Positions 16,638 to 28,550 are shown, counted from the stretch's first letter. The stretch is 64,000 nt of DNA from Desulfuromonadales bacterium (GCA_024636295.1 JAGXHI010000007.1:60983-124982), one strand, 5' to 3'. A program made the numbers and translations. Notes: generated by a model from the sequence alone, not told the origin.

Positions 16638-19317
16638 AGGCTTTCTTGAAACTCGCATAATCCTTCACCGGCGCATGGTAGTTGACCCGCGCTTCGACGC
16701 CGAGGGCTTCGAAGTGGCGTATGGCGCACTTGATCTTGTAGATTTCGCTGTCGGTGAGGGCCTTGGTGTCGCCGATGTCGTTGGTCCCCTTGGTTTCGAT
16801 GACGAAATAGTAGTCGTCATGCCCGCCACGAATGCCGCTTTTTTTCAGCACCACGCCAAAGTCGGGGTTGTACGGTCCGATAGGCGTGGCAATGCTGTAG
16901 AAGGCCGGCAGTTTGAGAAAGCAGACCACTTCAGGGTCGCCGTCTGCGGTGGCGGCAAAGGCTTTTTCGATGTCGCTGTCGAAGACGATACCGTCGTACA
17001 GACCGCGTTGCGGGGTGGCCTGGATGCGGTCGCTGTGGCGAACCAGCTGAGCATCGAAATCCTCAATCGGAAAACTCTGACCACTTGGCGTGTAGGTGAG
17101 TTGGCGCAGCATTTCGTCGAGCTCAATGCGGCGGATGGTGATGGTGGCCTCCTGCAAAAAAAGCGGCGGGTTGCGCACCAGGGCGTCGAAGTTAGTCAGC
17201 CGGGAGACGATCTTGAACACCGTCGGGTAGGCAAGCGCAGTGTTCTCGCTCAATTCCTCGACTAGATCCAAGGGCGCAAAGTGAGCCTTGAGCCGGGCAG
17301 TTTCGCTGCCGATGCGCTCGCGCACGACGCCGGCCTGCTCGAGTCTGGTAATCCGGTCGAGAGTGATTTCAGCCTCATATTCGCGGGTGGTGATCAGGTT
17401 GAGAGCTTCGGCGGCCCGCTCGACCAGAGCCTCCTCGTCAAAGGCCACGGCGTAATCGGTGCGTCGGCTCAGCCGCCGCCAGAACTCGCGGAAGGCTGGA
17501 CTGTTGAAATGCCCCTCGTTGCGCCTGAGGGTCTTGCGCGAACGATCCTGCCCTTTATGCCTGTGGCGGGTGTCGGCCCCGGCCGCCACAGTGCCGTAAA
17601 TGTCGACGATCTCCTGCTGATACTGGGTGACGAAAGTTTCGTAGGTCTCGTTGGGAATGACGGTCAGCAGGTTGACCTCATCCTCTTCATCGACCTCGGG
17701 GGGATCATAGACCCTCTCGCCGTCCCGGTTGACGCAGATGCGCAGCCCCCGGCCGATCTCCTGCCGCTTCTTGATCTCGCTGTAGGAGTGGTTGAGGGTG
17801 GCGATGTTGAAGATGTTGGGATTGTCCCAGCCGACGCCGAGAGCCGAATGGGAGAAGATGAATTCCACCGGATTGTCGAGGGCCAGCAGCTTTTCCTTGT
17901 CGCGCAGGATCAGGTCGAACAGTTCCTTGTTGCCGACCATCGACCGTTCGTTGTCGGTGTACTCCCCCTTGCCGGTCAGGGCGAAGTAGTACCCCTGAAC
18001 GGCGCTGATTTCCTCGTCCGTAGGCAGGCGGCCGCAATGCTCCTGGTGCAATTGACGGTATTTTTCGACGAACAGGTTACGGATTAGGCCGTCGTCCCGT
18101 ACGTAGTTGTCCACCCGGTCGATAAAGATCAGTGACAGGCATTTGATACCTTTCGCCCGGAGCTTTTCCCGCTTGCGGAAGTGGGTATCGATCAGCCAGT
18201 GAAGCTGCTCGCCGAAGATTCCGGTGAAATCGCGCGAACGCTCTTTTTCAACCAGTTCCGTACCATTGGCGAAATGGACCTTGAAGCTGCGGTCGCGCAG
18301 TCCCTTGCCAATGCGACTGATGCGAAAGCCACGGTAGCTGACGTTGCCGGTCTTCTCCTCCAGATCGTCGCCGACCTTTAGCCAGGGCGTGGACTTATAC
18401 TCGTAGGCGTTTTTGGTAGTCGAGTAGCGCCATGCCAGCAGCTTGATTTGCGGGTCGCGACCATCTTTAAAGGTACGGACTTCCTCGACCTCAATCTTGA
18501 GGGTGGCTTCATCGTTCTTTTCGGCCACCGACAACACCTCGATCTTTTTCACCAGCCCCTGACGGTAACTGTCGAAGGGGGTCAGACGGTAGATAAGATT
18601 GCGCATCACCTTGTGGGTTGCCGAAAAACGCAGCTTGCACAGGGGATTAAGTCGGGAGATGCGGGCCACGGCATTGGGAGTATCCATCCCTTCCTGCGGT
18701 TCGTCCATGACGATGATCGGCCGAGTCCGCCCGAGAGCCTCGATGAACGGCAGGTTGGCGAACAGGTCCTCGCGCTGGGCCTGGTTGAGAATGCGGTCCT
18801 CGCTGTTGAAGGACTGCAACGTCATCACCATGATCTGCGGATGCTGCGATTCGATGAAAGTGGACACCTTGTGCAGCCGGGCGCTGTCGTATTCGAAACA
18901 GTCGGGGCGGAATCCGTAGACCGCTTCGAGCTGATCGGAAAAGGTGGCGAAGCTCGTCAGGACCCCCTCGCGGATGGCGACTGAAGGGACCAGGATGATG
19001 AACTTGGCAAAGCCGAATTCCCTGTACAGCTCAAAAATGGTCTTCAGATAAACGAGGGTTTTGCCGGTGCCGGTCTCCATCTCGATACAGAAATCGGGCT
19101 CGGCGTGGGCTTTGAGATTTTCGGCTGAAACTCCGTTGGTTTCAGCGACGGCACGGGTGTTATCGGCCAAGTGCTCGGGGGAAAGCCGCAGATAGTTGAA
19201 ACGTATCCCCTCCTCGGTGGCATTGTCGAAGGTGTTGCGCTCCTGACCTTCGAACAAACGGATAACAGATTCAATTGCCTTCTGCTGATATGCAAGTTGT
19301 TCCAGTTTGAGCTGCAT
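16633..19317 (-). CDS. res: Type III restriction endonuclease, Res subunit
   Basis: 894 residues. Superfamily 2 helicase motifs are visible: Walker A ETGTGKT (81-87), the DEPQ box (205-208), and the helicase C part with GRGLRI. The C terminus carries a PD-(D/E)xK nuclease: P818-D819, then VIETKGTND with E841 and K843. This is the ATP-dependent, translocating restriction subunit that works as a Mod2Res complex. It is the first gene of the locus, with mod about 900 bases downstream after the RAYT/REP block. All catalytic motifs are intact. The last codons abut a REP that supplies the stop. Confidence 0.92.
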   Translation of the reverse strand: MQLKLEQLAYQQKAIESVIRLFEGQERNTFDNATEEGIRFNYLRLSPEHLADNTRAVAETNGVSAENLKAHAEPDFCIEMETGTGKTLVYLKTIFELYREFGFAKFIILVPSVAIREGVLTSFATFSDQLEAVYGFRPDCFEYDSARLHKVSTFIESQHPQIMVMTLQSFNSEDRILNQAQREDLFANLPFIEALGRTRPIIVMDEPQEGMDTPNAVARISRLNPLCKLRFSATHKVMRNLIYRLTPFDSYRQGLVKKIEVLSVAEKNDEATLKIEVEEVRTFKDGRDPQIKLLAWRYSTTKNAYEYKSTPWLKVGDDLEEKTGNVSYRGFRISRIGKGLRDRSFKVHFANGTELVEKERSRDFTGIFGEQLHWLIDTHFRKREKLRAKGIKCLSLIFIDRVDNYVRDDGLIRNLFVEKYRQLHQEHCGRLPTDEEISAVQGYYFALTGKGEYTDNERSMVGNKELFDLILRDKEKLLALDNPVEFIFSHSALGVGWDNPNIFNIATLNHSYSEIKKRQEIGRGLRICVNRDGERVYDPPEVDEEDEVNLLTVIPNETYETFVTQYQQEIVDIYGTVAAGADTRHRHKGQDRSRKTLRRNEGHFNSPAFREFWRRLSRRTDYAVAFDEEALVERAAEALNLITTREYEAEITLDRITRLEQAGVVRERIGSETARLKAHFAPLDLVEELSENTALAYPTVFKIVSRLTNFDALVRNPPLFLQEATITIRRIELDEMLRQLTYTPSGQSFPIEDFDAQLVRHSDRIQATPQRGLYDGIVFDSDIEKAFAATADGDPEVVCFLKLPAFYSIATPIGPYNPDFGVVLKKSGIRGGHDDYYFVIETKGTNDIGDTKALTDSEIYKIKCAIRHFEALGVEARVNYHAPVKDYASFKKAL

Positions 19318-19450
19318 GGAATGGTTCCTATTGCATTGAATTGCAGAACTGAGGGTGGAATGTACTCAACATCCTGGCTGAAAAGTTGCTGAACAGATTA
19401 GCAAACTTTCTGAATTTCCAGGTCCACATCTTTCCAGGTGAGATTCAGAA

Positions 19451-21523
19451 TCAGGCGAGTCCAAGACGCTTCAGCGTCTCCGGCGGCGCCACGTCGAAAT
19501 GGGAGAACTCCATGGTGAAAGTTCCGCGCCCGCGGGTGGCGCTTCGGAGTTCCGTCATGTAGCCGAACATTTCGGATAAGGGAATCCTGACATGAATCGC
19601 CTCGGCGTCTCCCCGGGTCTGCATGCCCTCAACGCGCCCCCGTTTCTGCTGAAGAGTGCCGAGCACCTTTCCCGCATGCTCGGAGGGTGTGATGAGCTCC
19701 AGAGACATCACCGGCTCCAGCAGGACGGGAGCGGCTTCTCTGGCGGCCAGCGCCAGACAGCGCTGGACCGCGGCCCGGAGGCCCGGCTCGGTCGTAAGCC
19801 CCGCTTCGAAAGGCGCTTCCAGAACTTCGACCTCGATATCGGTCAGAGGATAGCCGGCCCGGGCGCCGAAAGCGCAGCCCTGCCGCAGACTCTCCTCCAG
19901 AATGGCCTGCATCTCCTTCGGAAGAGACCACTCCTCTTCGGCCGGAAGCAGCAGGCGCAGCCCCTCCCCCCGCGGCAGGGGAGAAATCCGCAGAAGAACC
20001 TCCCCCGCCTGAACGCGGCCTTCGGTTTCCCGGCGAAAGACTTCCCGGCGCGTTACCGTCTTCTGCAGGGTTTCCCGGTAAACCACCTGCGGTCTTCCGG
20101 TTTTCACCTTCACCCCGAATTCCCTGTCGAGCCTGTCGATGACCACCTCGAGGTGCAGCTCTCCCATGCCCGTCAGAACCGTCTGGCCTGTCTCGGAGTC
20201 TTCGCGAACCCGAAAGGTGGGATCCTCCCACTGAAGTTTTTCCAGTGACGGCAGCAGCTTTTCGCGATCATCCACGCTCTTCGGCTCAACCGCGAGTGAA
20301 ACCACCGGTTCGGGGAAGGACAGGCCCGCCAGAACGAGAGGATATTCGGCATGGCAGAGGGTATCCGCGGTGAGGGTTTCCTTGAGACCGCTGAGCGCAA
20401 CGATGTCGCCGGCCCGGACTTCATCGATCCGCTCCCGCTTATGGGCGTGCATGCGAAACAGGCGCGCCACCTTTTCCGTCACTTTGCGGGTGCTGTTCCA
20501 CACGGTTTCACCGACTCGCAGGCGGCCGGAATACAGGCGCAGGTACGTCAGCTTGCGCCCCTCGTCCGAAACCACCTTGAAGGCCATGGCGCACAGTGGG
20601 CCGTCGGGATCACAGGGAAGTTCTTCGACCTGCTCGGGTGATTCGGCCCGGCGCGCCTGTACGGGCGGCGTTTCCAGAGGCGAAGGGAGAAAAGCGTCCA
20701 CTCCTTCCAGCAGCGGCTGAATACCCCGATTGCGAAGGGCCGACCCGAAGAAAACGGGGAAGATCCGGCAGTCGAGGGCGCCCTGGCGAATTGCCGCGCG
20801 GAGGCGATCGGGGGAGATGGGACGATTCTCCAGAAAATCGGCGAGCACATCATCGTCGCATTCGGCGGCGGCTTCGATCAGTTCCTCCCGGGCGCGCTCC
20901 ATTTCCTCCCGATAGGCCTCGGGCGGCTCACCGACCGTCACGGTCAAACCCTGATCTTCTTCCGAGAAAGTCAGCAGCCGGCCCTCCAGCAGATCGATGA
21001 CTCCCTCAAATTCGGCTTCGAGCCCCACCGGCAGCTGAAGCAGGACCGGACGGGCTCGCAGGCGCTCCTTCATCTGGTTCAAAGCTGCACCGTAATCCGC
21101 ACCGATGCGGTCCATCTTGTTGATCAGGCAGATGCGGGGTACGCGGTATCGGTCGGCCTGTCGCCAGACCGACTCGCTTTGGGGCTGCACCCCCTCCACG
21201 GCACTGAAAATGACCACGGCCCCGTCCAGAACCCGCAATGAACGTTCCACCTCGATGGTGAAATCAATATGTCCCGGGGTATCGATCAGGTTGATCCACA
21301 AATCGCCCCAACGGCAGGTGGTGGTCGTTGCGGTGATGGTGATGCCGCGCTCCTGCTCCTGGGCCATCCAGTCCATGGTGGCTGAACCGTCATGGACTTC
21401 CCCCATCTTGTGAATCACGTGAGTGTAGAAAAGAATTCGCTCGGAAACGGTGGTTTTTCCGGCATCGATATGGGAGATGATGCCGATGTTGCGGACATTT
21501 TGAAGTGGGGGAAAGGAAGACAT
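19451..21523 (-). CDS. fusA: Elongation factor G paralogue (EF-G2-like)
   Basis: 690 residues, the normal EF-G length. GTPase motifs: HIDAGKTT (18-25), ERGITI switch, DTPGH (81-85), NKMD (135-138); domains II to V follow, ending in a helix rather than the long EF-G tail. It drives ribosome translocation or, in some paralogues, ribosome recycling. It stands alone, not in the str operon beside rpsL/rpsG/tuf, so it is likely a secondary EF-G such as those common in this group. The gene lies 55 bases upstream of an unrelated operon end; no special regulation is seen. Confidence 0.88.
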   Translation of the reverse strand: MSSFPPLQNVRNIGIISHIDAGKTTVSERILFYTHVIHKMGEVHDGSATMDWMAQEQERGITITATTTTCRWGDLWINLIDTPGHIDFTIEVERSLRVLDGAVVIFSAVEGVQPQSESVWRQADRYRVPRICLINKMDRIGADYGAALNQMKERLRARPVLLQLPVGLEAEFEGVIDLLEGRLLTFSEEDQGLTVTVGEPPEAYREEMERAREELIEAAAECDDDVLADFLENRPISPDRLRAAIRQGALDCRIFPVFFGSALRNRGIQPLLEGVDAFLPSPLETPPVQARRAESPEQVEELPCDPDGPLCAMAFKVVSDEGRKLTYLRLYSGRLRVGETVWNSTRKVTEKVARLFRMHAHKRERIDEVRAGDIVALSGLKETLTADTLCHAEYPLVLAGLSFPEPVVSLAVEPKSVDDREKLLPSLEKLQWEDPTFRVREDSETGQTVLTGMGELHLEVVIDRLDREFGVKVKTGRPQVVYRETLQKTVTRREVFRRETEGRVQAGEVLLRISPLPRGEGLRLLLPAEEEWSLPKEMQAILEESLRQGCAFGARAGYPLTDIEVEVLEAPFEAGLTTEPGLRAAVQRCLALAAREAAPVLLEPVMSLELITPSEHAGKVLGTLQQKRGRVEGMQTRGDAEAIHVRIPLSEMFGYMTELRSATRGRGTFTMEFSHFDVAPPETLKRLGLA

Positions 21524-21579
21524 TTTCGCCTCTGGGATTGGGGCCGTTTTCCGGCTTAGCCGGGGGGAAAGGATCTGCC

Positions 21580-23427
21580 TCAGGCGCTCAGGCCCTTACG
21601 GATCTGATAGAGATCTTGAATGTCCATGTCGTTGTGCTGAAAGTATTGGCGTTCGAGTTCCTCGACATAGAAGCGGTCCAGGCCGCTGTTGTCCAGAAAA
21701 TCCTCGCGAAGGGCCGAGTCATGCTTTCCCACGATGCTGGGGAGCAGATTGTGCAGGTAATAAGCTTCCTTTTTGATGTTGACCATGACATTCCGGAACA
21801 GGGCCCTGGGAATCTCCCTTTCGATCATCCCCTTTGCCTGAAGTTCCTCGATCACCTCCGACTGGAGGATCTCCTGTTCGTTGCGTGTGTTGTAGCGGGA
21901 ATATAAATTTCGTATTCTTTCCTTGACGTGTCCAAGGACGATACCGTAATCCCGTTCTTCCTCGTCGATTGAATTCAGCCGTCGCAGAAGATCCTGGACG
22001 GTCCGCCTCCCTTCCTCGATCTCCTCCAGCCCCTTTTTTAAAACCTGGATCTTTTTGCGTCCGAATTGCCCCAGGTATTTATTGCCCAGGATTCCCTTGA
22101 AAAAGAGGGAATCGAAAAATCCCTCGGACAGCTCGTTGAAGGACCGTCGGTTGCCCAGAAGGCTGCGTATCGATTTTTCACTGAAGCGGACATTCTCCAT
22201 GAATGCCAGCTGGTTGATTTTGGAGCTCGTATTGTCGTATCGGTCGAAATAAGTGACGATATAAGAGAAACTCTCCATCAGCGAGAGATCCGCGCCGTCC
22301 CGGATTCTCTCGTCACACGCCTTGCCGGTCTCCAGCAGAATCTGCTCGAAGGTGTGGTCCTGGTTTTCGCTGGCCCGGCGCTTGGCCTGCAGGAGCTTGA
22401 TCATATCCACTTCGTCGATGCAGGCATCGATCTGCCGCTCCTGCAGAAGAATGCCCGCCAGAATCTGCCGCGTCTCGGCGATGTAATCCTGCTCCTCCAG
22501 ATTCACCAGCTTGTCATGCTTGAGCATCTCGTCGAGTGTATAGAAAAGGGCGGAGGGGATGTTGTTGCGAACCGACAGGGTTTTGAGACGGGTCAGGCGG
22601 GCGTTTTCCAGCGCCCCGATGCTGCCGTTGCGGTTGCAGTCTATGAGGATGCTCTTGTATTCATCCACGATGCGACGATTGTCCGGATGCTTGTACATCA
22701 CATCGATGTGGATGCGCTCCTGCTGGTACTTATCGATGCCGAGTTCCTCGGCCAGAGCTTCCAGCTCCGTCCATGTCTCCTGGGGAATCGATTTGCGCCC
22801 CGCGTAGGCTGTCCGGAACCGGTCGTGGTAAATTTTGTGTTTCTTGTGAATGAGTTTGATCAGAAAGAGGGAACTCTTGTGCCCCAGCAGACCGAAGAGT
22901 TCGTCGGCCAGGTCGGTATCTTCACCGGCCCCCACAAAAGGACTTCTCTTCAACGATTTCCCGAGAAGCCGCAGGATCCCTTTCTGCTGTTCACGCAGGT
23001 CTCCGGAGACCGAACCGTTCAGAAAGAAGAAATAATTATAAACCGCGTTCCCCTCGAAGAAGATTCGCTCATAGCTCTGCATCCCCTCGGTGGAGTCGGA
23101 GAAAAAGAGCCGTTCGTCCTCGCGATAGCTCGCACCGTACAGAACCAGACGGTTGAGAACGTCCTTCTTGGCGAGATCCGCCAGAGGCAGATCGACGCCG
23201 AACATGTATTCGCAGAAATAGCCGCCGTTGCCCCGGTGGCGGATACCGATGGGACCGATCTCGAATTCGCTGCCCGGCGAGAAGATGCGCAGCCGTTCTC
23301 CAAGGCTCTCATAAAAATAACGACTGTAGACGTCCCCGGCGGCAGAGGTGGCGAAATATTCGATTGTCTCGTCGATATGGCCGTGCAGGCGAATTTCCTG
23401 ATGCATGGGACTTTTCCGTATCCTCAT
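21580..23427 (-). CDS. TIGR04442-like family protein
   Basis: 615 residues, soluble. The N-terminal 110 residues are beta-rich ([30 protein letters not shown]), the remainder is long helices. Layout and N-terminus match what I recall of TIGR04442, a family largely confined to Geobacter-like bacteria and without known function. The ATG at 23427 overlaps the upstream stop as ATGA; a second ATG at 23406 is an alternative start. It is the third gene of the chemoreceptor/MBL operon, suggesting a role in the same signalling or turnover process. Confidence 0.65.
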   Translation of the reverse strand: MRIRKSPMHQEIRLHGHIDETIEYFATSAAGDVYSRYFYESLGERLRIFSPGSEFEIGPIGIRHRGNGGYFCEYMFGVDLPLADLAKKDVLNRLVLYGASYREDERLFFSDSTEGMQSYERIFFEGNAVYNYFFFLNGSVSGDLREQQKGILRLLGKSLKRSPFVGAGEDTDLADELFGLLGHKSSLFLIKLIHKKHKIYHDRFRTAYAGRKSIPQETWTELEALAEELGIDKYQQERIHIDVMYKHPDNRRIVDEYKSILIDCNRNGSIGALENARLTRLKTLSVRNNIPSALFYTLDEMLKHDKLVNLEEQDYIAETRQILAGILLQERQIDACIDEVDMIKLLQAKRRASENQDHTFEQILLETGKACDERIRDGADLSLMESFSYIVTYFDRYDNTSSKINQLAFMENVRFSEKSIRSLLGNRRSFNELSEGFFDSLFFKGILGNKYLGQFGRKKIQVLKKGLEEIEEGRRTVQDLLRRLNSIDEEERDYGIVLGHVKERIRNLYSRYNTRNEQEILQSEVIEELQAKGMIEREIPRALFRNVMVNIKKEAYYLHNLLPSIVGKHDSALREDFLDNSGLDRFYVEELERQYFQHNDMDIQDLYQIRKGLSA

Positions 23428-24236
23428 CTCGATTGTTCGGGCGGTTGGCCCTGCATATCGATTTCCAGGTGCAGACGCTGTCCGTCCCGGGCAAGCTCCA
23501 CGCCGGGTGGAAGGGCGGGAGAATCCCGGTGGTAATCCACATCGTGGCTCAAGTGTGTCAGCAGAGCACGTTTGGGCTTCAGGCGCGCGATGACCTCCAG
23601 GGCCTGAGAGATGTTCAGGTGCGTGTCATGGGGACGAAAGCGCAGGCCATCGATCACCATGACATCCAGATTCTCCAGAAGCGCCTCGGCGAAGGAGGGC
23701 ACTTCGCTGCAATCGGTCAGATAGGCAAAGGGTCCGATGCGGTAGCCCAGTGACTCGGATCTCCCGTGAAGCAGGGGAATGGGTTCGATCGGAAGACCGA
23801 ACAGTGAAAACGCCCCCTCGATCTGTCGGGTTTCCAGGCGAGGACGAAAACCAGGCTCCAGTTCGTCATCAAAAATATACCTGAAATTGCGGCGGATCAC
23901 TTTCAGGGTCTCCTTTGAGCCATAAAGAGGAATCGGCGCCCGCAAAATGATATTGAATGGACGAAGGTCGTCGATTCCGTGCAGGTGATCGGCGTGGGCA
24001 TGGGTGTAGAGAACGGCATCGATATGAGAGATATTTTCACGCAGCGCCTGCTGCCGCAGGTCGGTGCTGGTGTCGATGAGGATGTTCTTTCCCTCCGAGG
24101 AAATAAGAGCGCTGCATCGGGTCCGGGAATTCTCGGGAATATTCGAAGTGCAGACACGGCAGGAACATCCTGTCACCGGAACGCCGGTGCTCGTGCCCGA
24201 ACCGAGAATCGTAACCGTCAGCTTCCTTCGAATCAT
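23424..24236 (-). CDS. MBL-fold metallohydrolase (PhnP-like)
   Basis: 270 residues. An N-terminal [19 protein letters not shown] matches PhnP-type phosphodiesterases, including the cysteines of the extra zinc site. [18 protein letters not shown] holds the HxHxDH dinuclear metal site, and further ligands are in LTDCSE, HDTHLN and LTHLSHD. PhnP cleaves cyclic ribose phosphate diesters, but many relatives act on other phosphodiesters. It overlaps both neighbours by 4 bases (ATGA), so it is translated together with the chemoreceptor upstream and the TIGR04442-like gene downstream. Confidence 0.82.
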   Translation of the reverse strand: MIRRKLTVTILGSGTSTGVPVTGCSCRVCTSNIPENSRTRCSALISSEGKNILIDTSTDLRQQALRENISHIDAVLYTHAHADHLHGIDDLRPFNIILRAPIPLYGSKETLKVIRRNFRYIFDDELEPGFRPRLETRQIEGAFSLFGLPIEPIPLLHGRSESLGYRIGPFAYLTDCSEVPSFAEALLENLDVMVIDGLRFRPHDTHLNISQALEVIARLKPKRALLTHLSHDVDYHRDSPALPPGVELARDGQRLHLEIDMQGQPPEQSR

Positions 24237-26605
24237 ACCTTGAATGCGCCCACTTCCTCTTCCAGGGCGGCGGCCTGGCGCGAAAGAATTTCCACCACCT
24301 GGTCCATCTCGGCGGTGCGGCCGGCATTGCTCTCGGCGATGGCCCTGATCGCGGAAACCGCCTCGACCACCTGGGTGCTGCTCCGCGTCTGCTCCCGTGT
24401 AGCCTCGTCGATTCTCTCGATCATGGCGCGAATCTGCTCCATGCTGGCGGCGATCTGGCGACTGCCCTTGGCCTGTTCGGCTGTACTGGATTTGCCCTGG
24501 GAGGCGATCTCTTTCATGTCCTCCGCGGCCTTGACCATCTGCCGGTTTCCATCGCCCTGCTGCTTGACGGCAGAGGCGATCTGGTCGAGAAGGGAAGCGA
24601 CCTGATTGATGGAGCTGGTGATCTGGCGGCTGCCCCGGGACTGCTCCTGGGTCGCCCGAACGATGCTTCGGACCTGCTCTGTCGATCTGGACGTGCTTGA
24701 AAGAATCTTCTCCAGGGCCTCCCCGGCCGTTCTCGACCGGACCACCTCCTGGTTCACCCGTTCACTGCCGGTACGCACCGCCTTTACCGCTTCGCGGGCG
24801 CCCTTCTGCAGATCGCCGATGATGTCGGAAATCTCCCGGGTGGAGACGGCCGTGCGGTCCGCCAGTTCGCGGATTTCATCGGCCACCACCGAGAAACCCC
24901 TGCCGTGTTCGCCGGCCTGTGCGGCAATGATGGCGGCGTTGAGCGCCAGTAGACTGGTCTGGTCGGCCACCTCGTCGATGACGGTGAGAATCTTGCCGAT
25001 GGCCTCGGACTTCTCGCCCAGATTCTGAATCACCTTTCCGGCATGATCCACAGTCTCGCGGATCGAGCCGATTCCCTCGATGGTGGCAACCACGGCTTCC
25101 TTGCCCAGACGGGCGTCCCGGGCCGCCTCCTCGGAGAATTGATTCGTCTTTTCGGCATTTTCCTCGATTTCCTTGATGGAGGCGTCCATCTGGGTGATGG
25201 AGGAGGCCGTCACTTCCATGGATGACGCCAGAATATCCACGTTATCGTTGATCTGCTGACCGCTGACGGACGTCTCGTTGATGGCGCTGGAAACCTCCTC
25301 CACTATTTCAAAGAGCTTCTCCATCTGGGTAGCGATCTGTTCAATGGTGGCGCCCAGTTCCAGGGTGGCGGAAGAACTCTCCTCGGCGGCGCCCACCAGG
25401 GTGCTGGTGCTCTCGGCGATACCCGCTACCGACCTCTCGATCTCCTGGAGAGCTTTCAAGGATTCCTCCAGTGAACGGGACTGACGAATCGTTCCCTCGT
25501 TCACTTCCCGGGAGGAGCCGCGGATCTTCTCCATCGCCTCTCCGAGATCCGCCGAAACCCTCCTCGTGCGACGGACCATCTCTCCCAGTCTGGAAACGAA
25601 CAGATTGAAGCTGTTCGCCAGTTCCCCCGTTTCGTCGCGACTGTGGATCTTCAGCGTCCGGGTGAGGTCTCCCTCCCCTTCGGCGATTTCCTTCAGATTT
25701 TTCACCGTCTCCGTCAGAGGGCGGGTGATGCCCCGAGAAGTGACCACCCCCACAAGAGCGGCCAGAGCCGTCATCACTCCCATGACAAGAAGGAGCGTGG
25801 TCCGGGCCCTGTCGCGCGTCGCCACCAGTTCAGATTGGTCGATCGCGATAAGAACCCCCTGACTCGTTCCATCGAGAGGATGGCTGAACAGGATGTGATT
25901 CTTCCCCCCCAGATTGACTTCCTCCCTGTCCCCATTCAGAACGGTTTCCATCTTCAGAGCTTCCAGCTCGGAATGGGTTGCGGTAAAGAGGCCGGTTTTA
26001 TCGAAGAAGGCAATTTCCTCCCCGGTCATCGACTTGATCTCCTCGGCGAAACGATCGTCCAGGAAATCGACCCCGACAAGGAGGCCGGTTTCGTCTCCCT
26101 TGAAGGGGATCGTCGTCACAGCCATTACGGCCAGGCGGCCATCGAAGATGAAAATGCCCGAAACCTCTCCTTCCTTCATGGCGGCCTGAATCGCCGGATG
26201 TTCCCTGTTCGAAGTCTCCTGGACGTCCGTCTGCCAGGACGAACGCAGGAGGATTTCACCATCGTTTTTCAACACTTCCAGGACTTCAATGCCGAAAAGC
26301 GACTGATATTCGACGGCGGCGCGCCGAAGCTGCTCCTTATCACCCATAACGTCGGCATAAAAGACGCTATTTATCAGGCTGGAGTTGCCGGCCATCAATT
26401 TGATGTAATTCATCAATTCCGTTTGCGACTGATCGATGGTCCGTTCCACGAAACCGGCCGTGTTCATCAGGCGCTCACGGATCTGATTCTGAAATTGCTG
26501 GTCCAGAAGGGAAGAGATGACAGGAAGAACGATTGCCAGAGGGATGATCGTCAGTCCCAGAAGGGGCAGAAGTATCTTCCATCGCAGCTGCAGAGAACGA
26601 AACAT
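24233..26605 (-). CDS. Methyl-accepting chemotaxis protein (dCache-like sensor)
   Basis: 790 residues. A membrane segment at about 9-33, a periplasmic sensor of about 240 residues with the [17 protein letters not shown] and [14 protein letters not shown] strands typical of dCache domains, a second membrane segment near 285-305 and a HAMP domain follow. The signalling domain carries the tip motif [12 protein letters not shown] and [20 protein letters not shown]. It should report a small extracellular ligand to CheA/CheW. It is the first gene of a coupled three-gene operon; the next gene starts within its last codon. Confidence 0.9.
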   Translation of the reverse strand: MFRSLQLRWKILLPLLGLTIIPLAIVLPVISSLLDQQFQNQIRERLMNTAGFVERTIDQSQTELMNYIKLMAGNSSLINSVFYADVMGDKEQLRRAAVEYQSLFGIEVLEVLKNDGEILLRSSWQTDVQETSNREHPAIQAAMKEGEVSGIFIFDGRLAVMAVTTIPFKGDETGLLVGVDFLDDRFAEEIKSMTGEEIAFFDKTGLFTATHSELEALKMETVLNGDREEVNLGGKNHILFSHPLDGTSQGVLIAIDQSELVATRDRARTTLLLVMGVMTALAALVGVVTSRGITRPLTETVKNLKEIAEGEGDLTRTLKIHSRDETGELANSFNLFVSRLGEMVRRTRRVSADLGEAMEKIRGSSREVNEGTIRQSRSLEESLKALQEIERSVAGIAESTSTLVGAAEESSSATLELGATIEQIATQMEKLFEIVEEVSSAINETSVSGQQINDNVDILASSMEVTASSITQMDASIKEIEENAEKTNQFSEEAARDARLGKEAVVATIEGIGSIRETVDHAGKVIQNLGEKSEAIGKILTVIDEVADQTSLLALNAAIIAAQAGEHGRGFSVVADEIRELADRTAVSTREISDIIGDLQKGAREAVKAVRTGSERVNQEVVRSRTAGEALEKILSSTSRSTEQVRSIVRATQEQSRGSRQITSSINQVASLLDQIASAVKQQGDGNRQMVKAAEDMKEIASQGKSSTAEQAKGSRQIAASMEQIRAMIERIDEATREQTRSSTQVVEAVSAIRAIAESNAGRTAEMDQVVEILSRQAAALEEEVGAFKV

Positions 26606-26847
26606 GCCTATCCCCTTTCACATGACATTGAAAACCAGCCCGCCTGCTCAAAATCGATTTTTCAGACGAATTCATTGCCGGCGGAGGCATGAACAGAGTT
26701 TTCCCCCCGGGGAAGGCGTTGAATTTCTCTTCGCCTCGGAACCGACGGCGGGAAAAAAATAGCATTTTTGGTCACTGTCTGGCAATAACAAAGAACTTTC
26801 CTATCTGTGTTAAAATATCGACAGGTAATGGAAAAAATGGAATTCTC

Positions 26848-28149
26848 ATGACCTTTCGCCGCCCATCGATTCCCGAATTGTTCGTTCACCGCTTCGAAGT
26901 CGATCTCTCCGCTCCTTTCCGTCGGCATCTCAACCGACTCGAGGTGGAAATCGGAAAGGAAGACTACCGTCATCTCAAGAAAGTGGAGCTTCTCGAGGAG
27001 ATGCCTTCCGCGGAAGAATTCGCGAGGATGGAGGACATCACCTCCCTGCTTCTTGAAACAACCCAGAACAATTACAACCGCAATCTGCTGCGCCGACTTG
27101 GCGTGCGAATCTACATCGACATCTCCCGATATGCGGTTTACTATCGCCTTCCCGACCGGGCCTTGCGCTTTTCCGCGGCATGGCGACAGAGGGTTCTGGA
27201 GAAGTTTTTTTCCACCGTCCCCCTGCAGGAAGAAGGATGGCGCCTCGCCTCCCCCGCCATGCCCGGCTTCGAGTGCCGATTTCTTCCGGACCGCTGCGGC
27301 GGCGTTCTGCTGCTGCGAAAAATGGGACAGAGTCGATCCGACGAGCCATTGCTGACCGCCACGCACGGTCCGTACGATCCCTGGACCCTCGATGTGGCCC
27401 TTTACTTCCTCCGTATGGGAAAGGGTGGAGCGGCCCTGATCAACCTTGGGTTCTCCGGGCGCGAGCCGCTTACGGACGAAAATCTGGAAAAGCTCAAACG
27501 CTGGGGCGTTCCCCTGAACCCGAGCAATATCGATGTGATCTATCCCTACACCGACCTGGATGGGCATCCCCACTGCTATAAGCTTGAGGAAGGTCTGCGC
27601 CGGTTCGTGGCGGAGATGGAGATTCCCGCCCCCGGACTCATTGTCGACATTCATGGCTGCGTCGGCACGGAATCCCAGGATCGACGGGTAGTGATCGGAC
27701 TGGGCGGGCGCCCCCCCTATCCCCGGCTGGACGACCTGGGCCACGCGGAGGAGCGCGGGGAGGAGATTCTCCTGCGGCCCGCTCCTGCCCTGCAGCAGGG
27801 CCTTTCTTTTCTGCGTCCGCTTTCTGAGGAAGTTTTCCTGCAGTTCTGCGAAGGCCCGGGCCGGTGCTATCATTTCAGGGTGGAGCGGGATCTCCGGGGC
27901 CGGGCGGTTGATCCGCGCACCGAGGTGGCCAGCCTCCTCCCTGGAGAGGAGCGCACCTATCTTTGCGCCGAAAACATCCGCTGGCTCCCCGGCGCGCGGG
28001 GAAATTCCCTGCAGCGAAAAGAAGCGCTTAGGATGCGAAAAGATGCGCTGTGCCTGCACGTGGAGATCCCGACAGAGATCCGCCGTCGAATCGCCCTGGA
28101 GCTCAAAAAAATGGAAATTGCGGATTCCCTGGATTCGAGCTCTCTATGA
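26848..28149 (+). CDS. Conserved-looking hypothetical protein (433 aa)
   Basis: 433 residues from the ATG at 26848; an upstream ATG at 26689 would add a low-complexity, unlikely extension. The sequence is soluble alpha/beta. Two histidine-containing strands, TATHGPYDPW and GLIVDIHGCVGTESQDRRVVIGLGGRPP, resemble the metal-ligand strands of N-formylglutamate-amidohydrolase or other zinc-dependent amidohydrolases, but the family cannot be fixed. It is divergent from the chemoreceptor operon. Function unknown; a metal-dependent hydrolase is a guess. Confidence 0.6.
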   Translation: MTFRRPSIPELFVHRFEVDLSAPFRRHLNRLEVEIGKEDYRHLKKVELLEEMPSAEEFARMEDITSLLLETTQNNYNRNLLRRLGVRIYIDISRYAVYYRLPDRALRFSAAWRQRVLEKFFSTVPLQEEGWRLASPAMPGFECRFLPDRCGGVLLLRKMGQSRSDEPLLTATHGPYDPWTLDVALYFLRMGKGGAALINLGFSGREPLTDENLEKLKRWGVPLNPSNIDVIYPYTDLDGHPHCYKLEEGLRRFVAEMEIPAPGLIVDIHGCVGTESQDRRVVIGLGGRPPYPRLDDLGHAEERGEEILLRPAPALQQGLSFLRPLSEEVFLQFCEGPGRCYHFRVERDLRGRAVDPRTEVASLLPGEERTYLCAENIRWLPGARGNSLQRKEALRMRKDALCLHVEIPTEIRRRIALELKKMEIADSLDSSSL

Positions 28150-28168
28150 ATTCTGCGGATGCAGCGAT

Positions 28169-28426
28169 ATGAATCGATATTTTCTGCGGGTTTTCACCGC
28201 CTACAGTTTTGCCGTCCTCGTCGCGATGGCTTACGTCCCCTGGTTCGGATTTCCGCAGGAGAGCCAGGGAATCGCCTTGTTCGAGTATGCCTTTTTGTGG
28301 AATCCTCCGATATTGGAGGGATACCGGTTTTACATCCTGGTTCCTCATCTTCTGCTGGAAATCCTCTCCCTGACACTCGTTCTCATCGCCGCCGCCGTTT
28401 CTCTCTGGGGCAGGGAAAAAGACTGA
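28169..28426 (+). CDS. Small membrane protein (85 aa)
   Basis: 85 residues starting MNRYFLRVFTAYSFAVLVAMAYVP at 28169. Two hydrophobic segments (about 8-26 and 56-77), with a short charged C terminus. It lies 19 bases after the stop of the preceding gene on the same strand and is probably co-transcribed. No family recognised. Confidence 0.55.
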   Translation: MNRYFLRVFTAYSFAVLVAMAYVPWFGFPQESQGIALFEYAFLWNPPILEGYRFYILVPHLLLEILSLTLVLIAAAVSLWGREKD

Positions 28427-28550
28427 TTTGCATCGCAATTTTCATCTTCTGGCGAAGCGAAATGGCTTCGCGCCCGGACGAATTTTGTTACTTTCAGGCG
28501 CCGATTTTCACTCCGCATTCATCCGATCTTATCGTTATTCAAAAAAAATT

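Noticed and set aside
22066..23535. 489-codon open frame on the plus strand
   Set aside because: It is antisense to the TIGR04442-like gene; high-GC codon bias leaves the opposite frame open and it has no RBS or motif.
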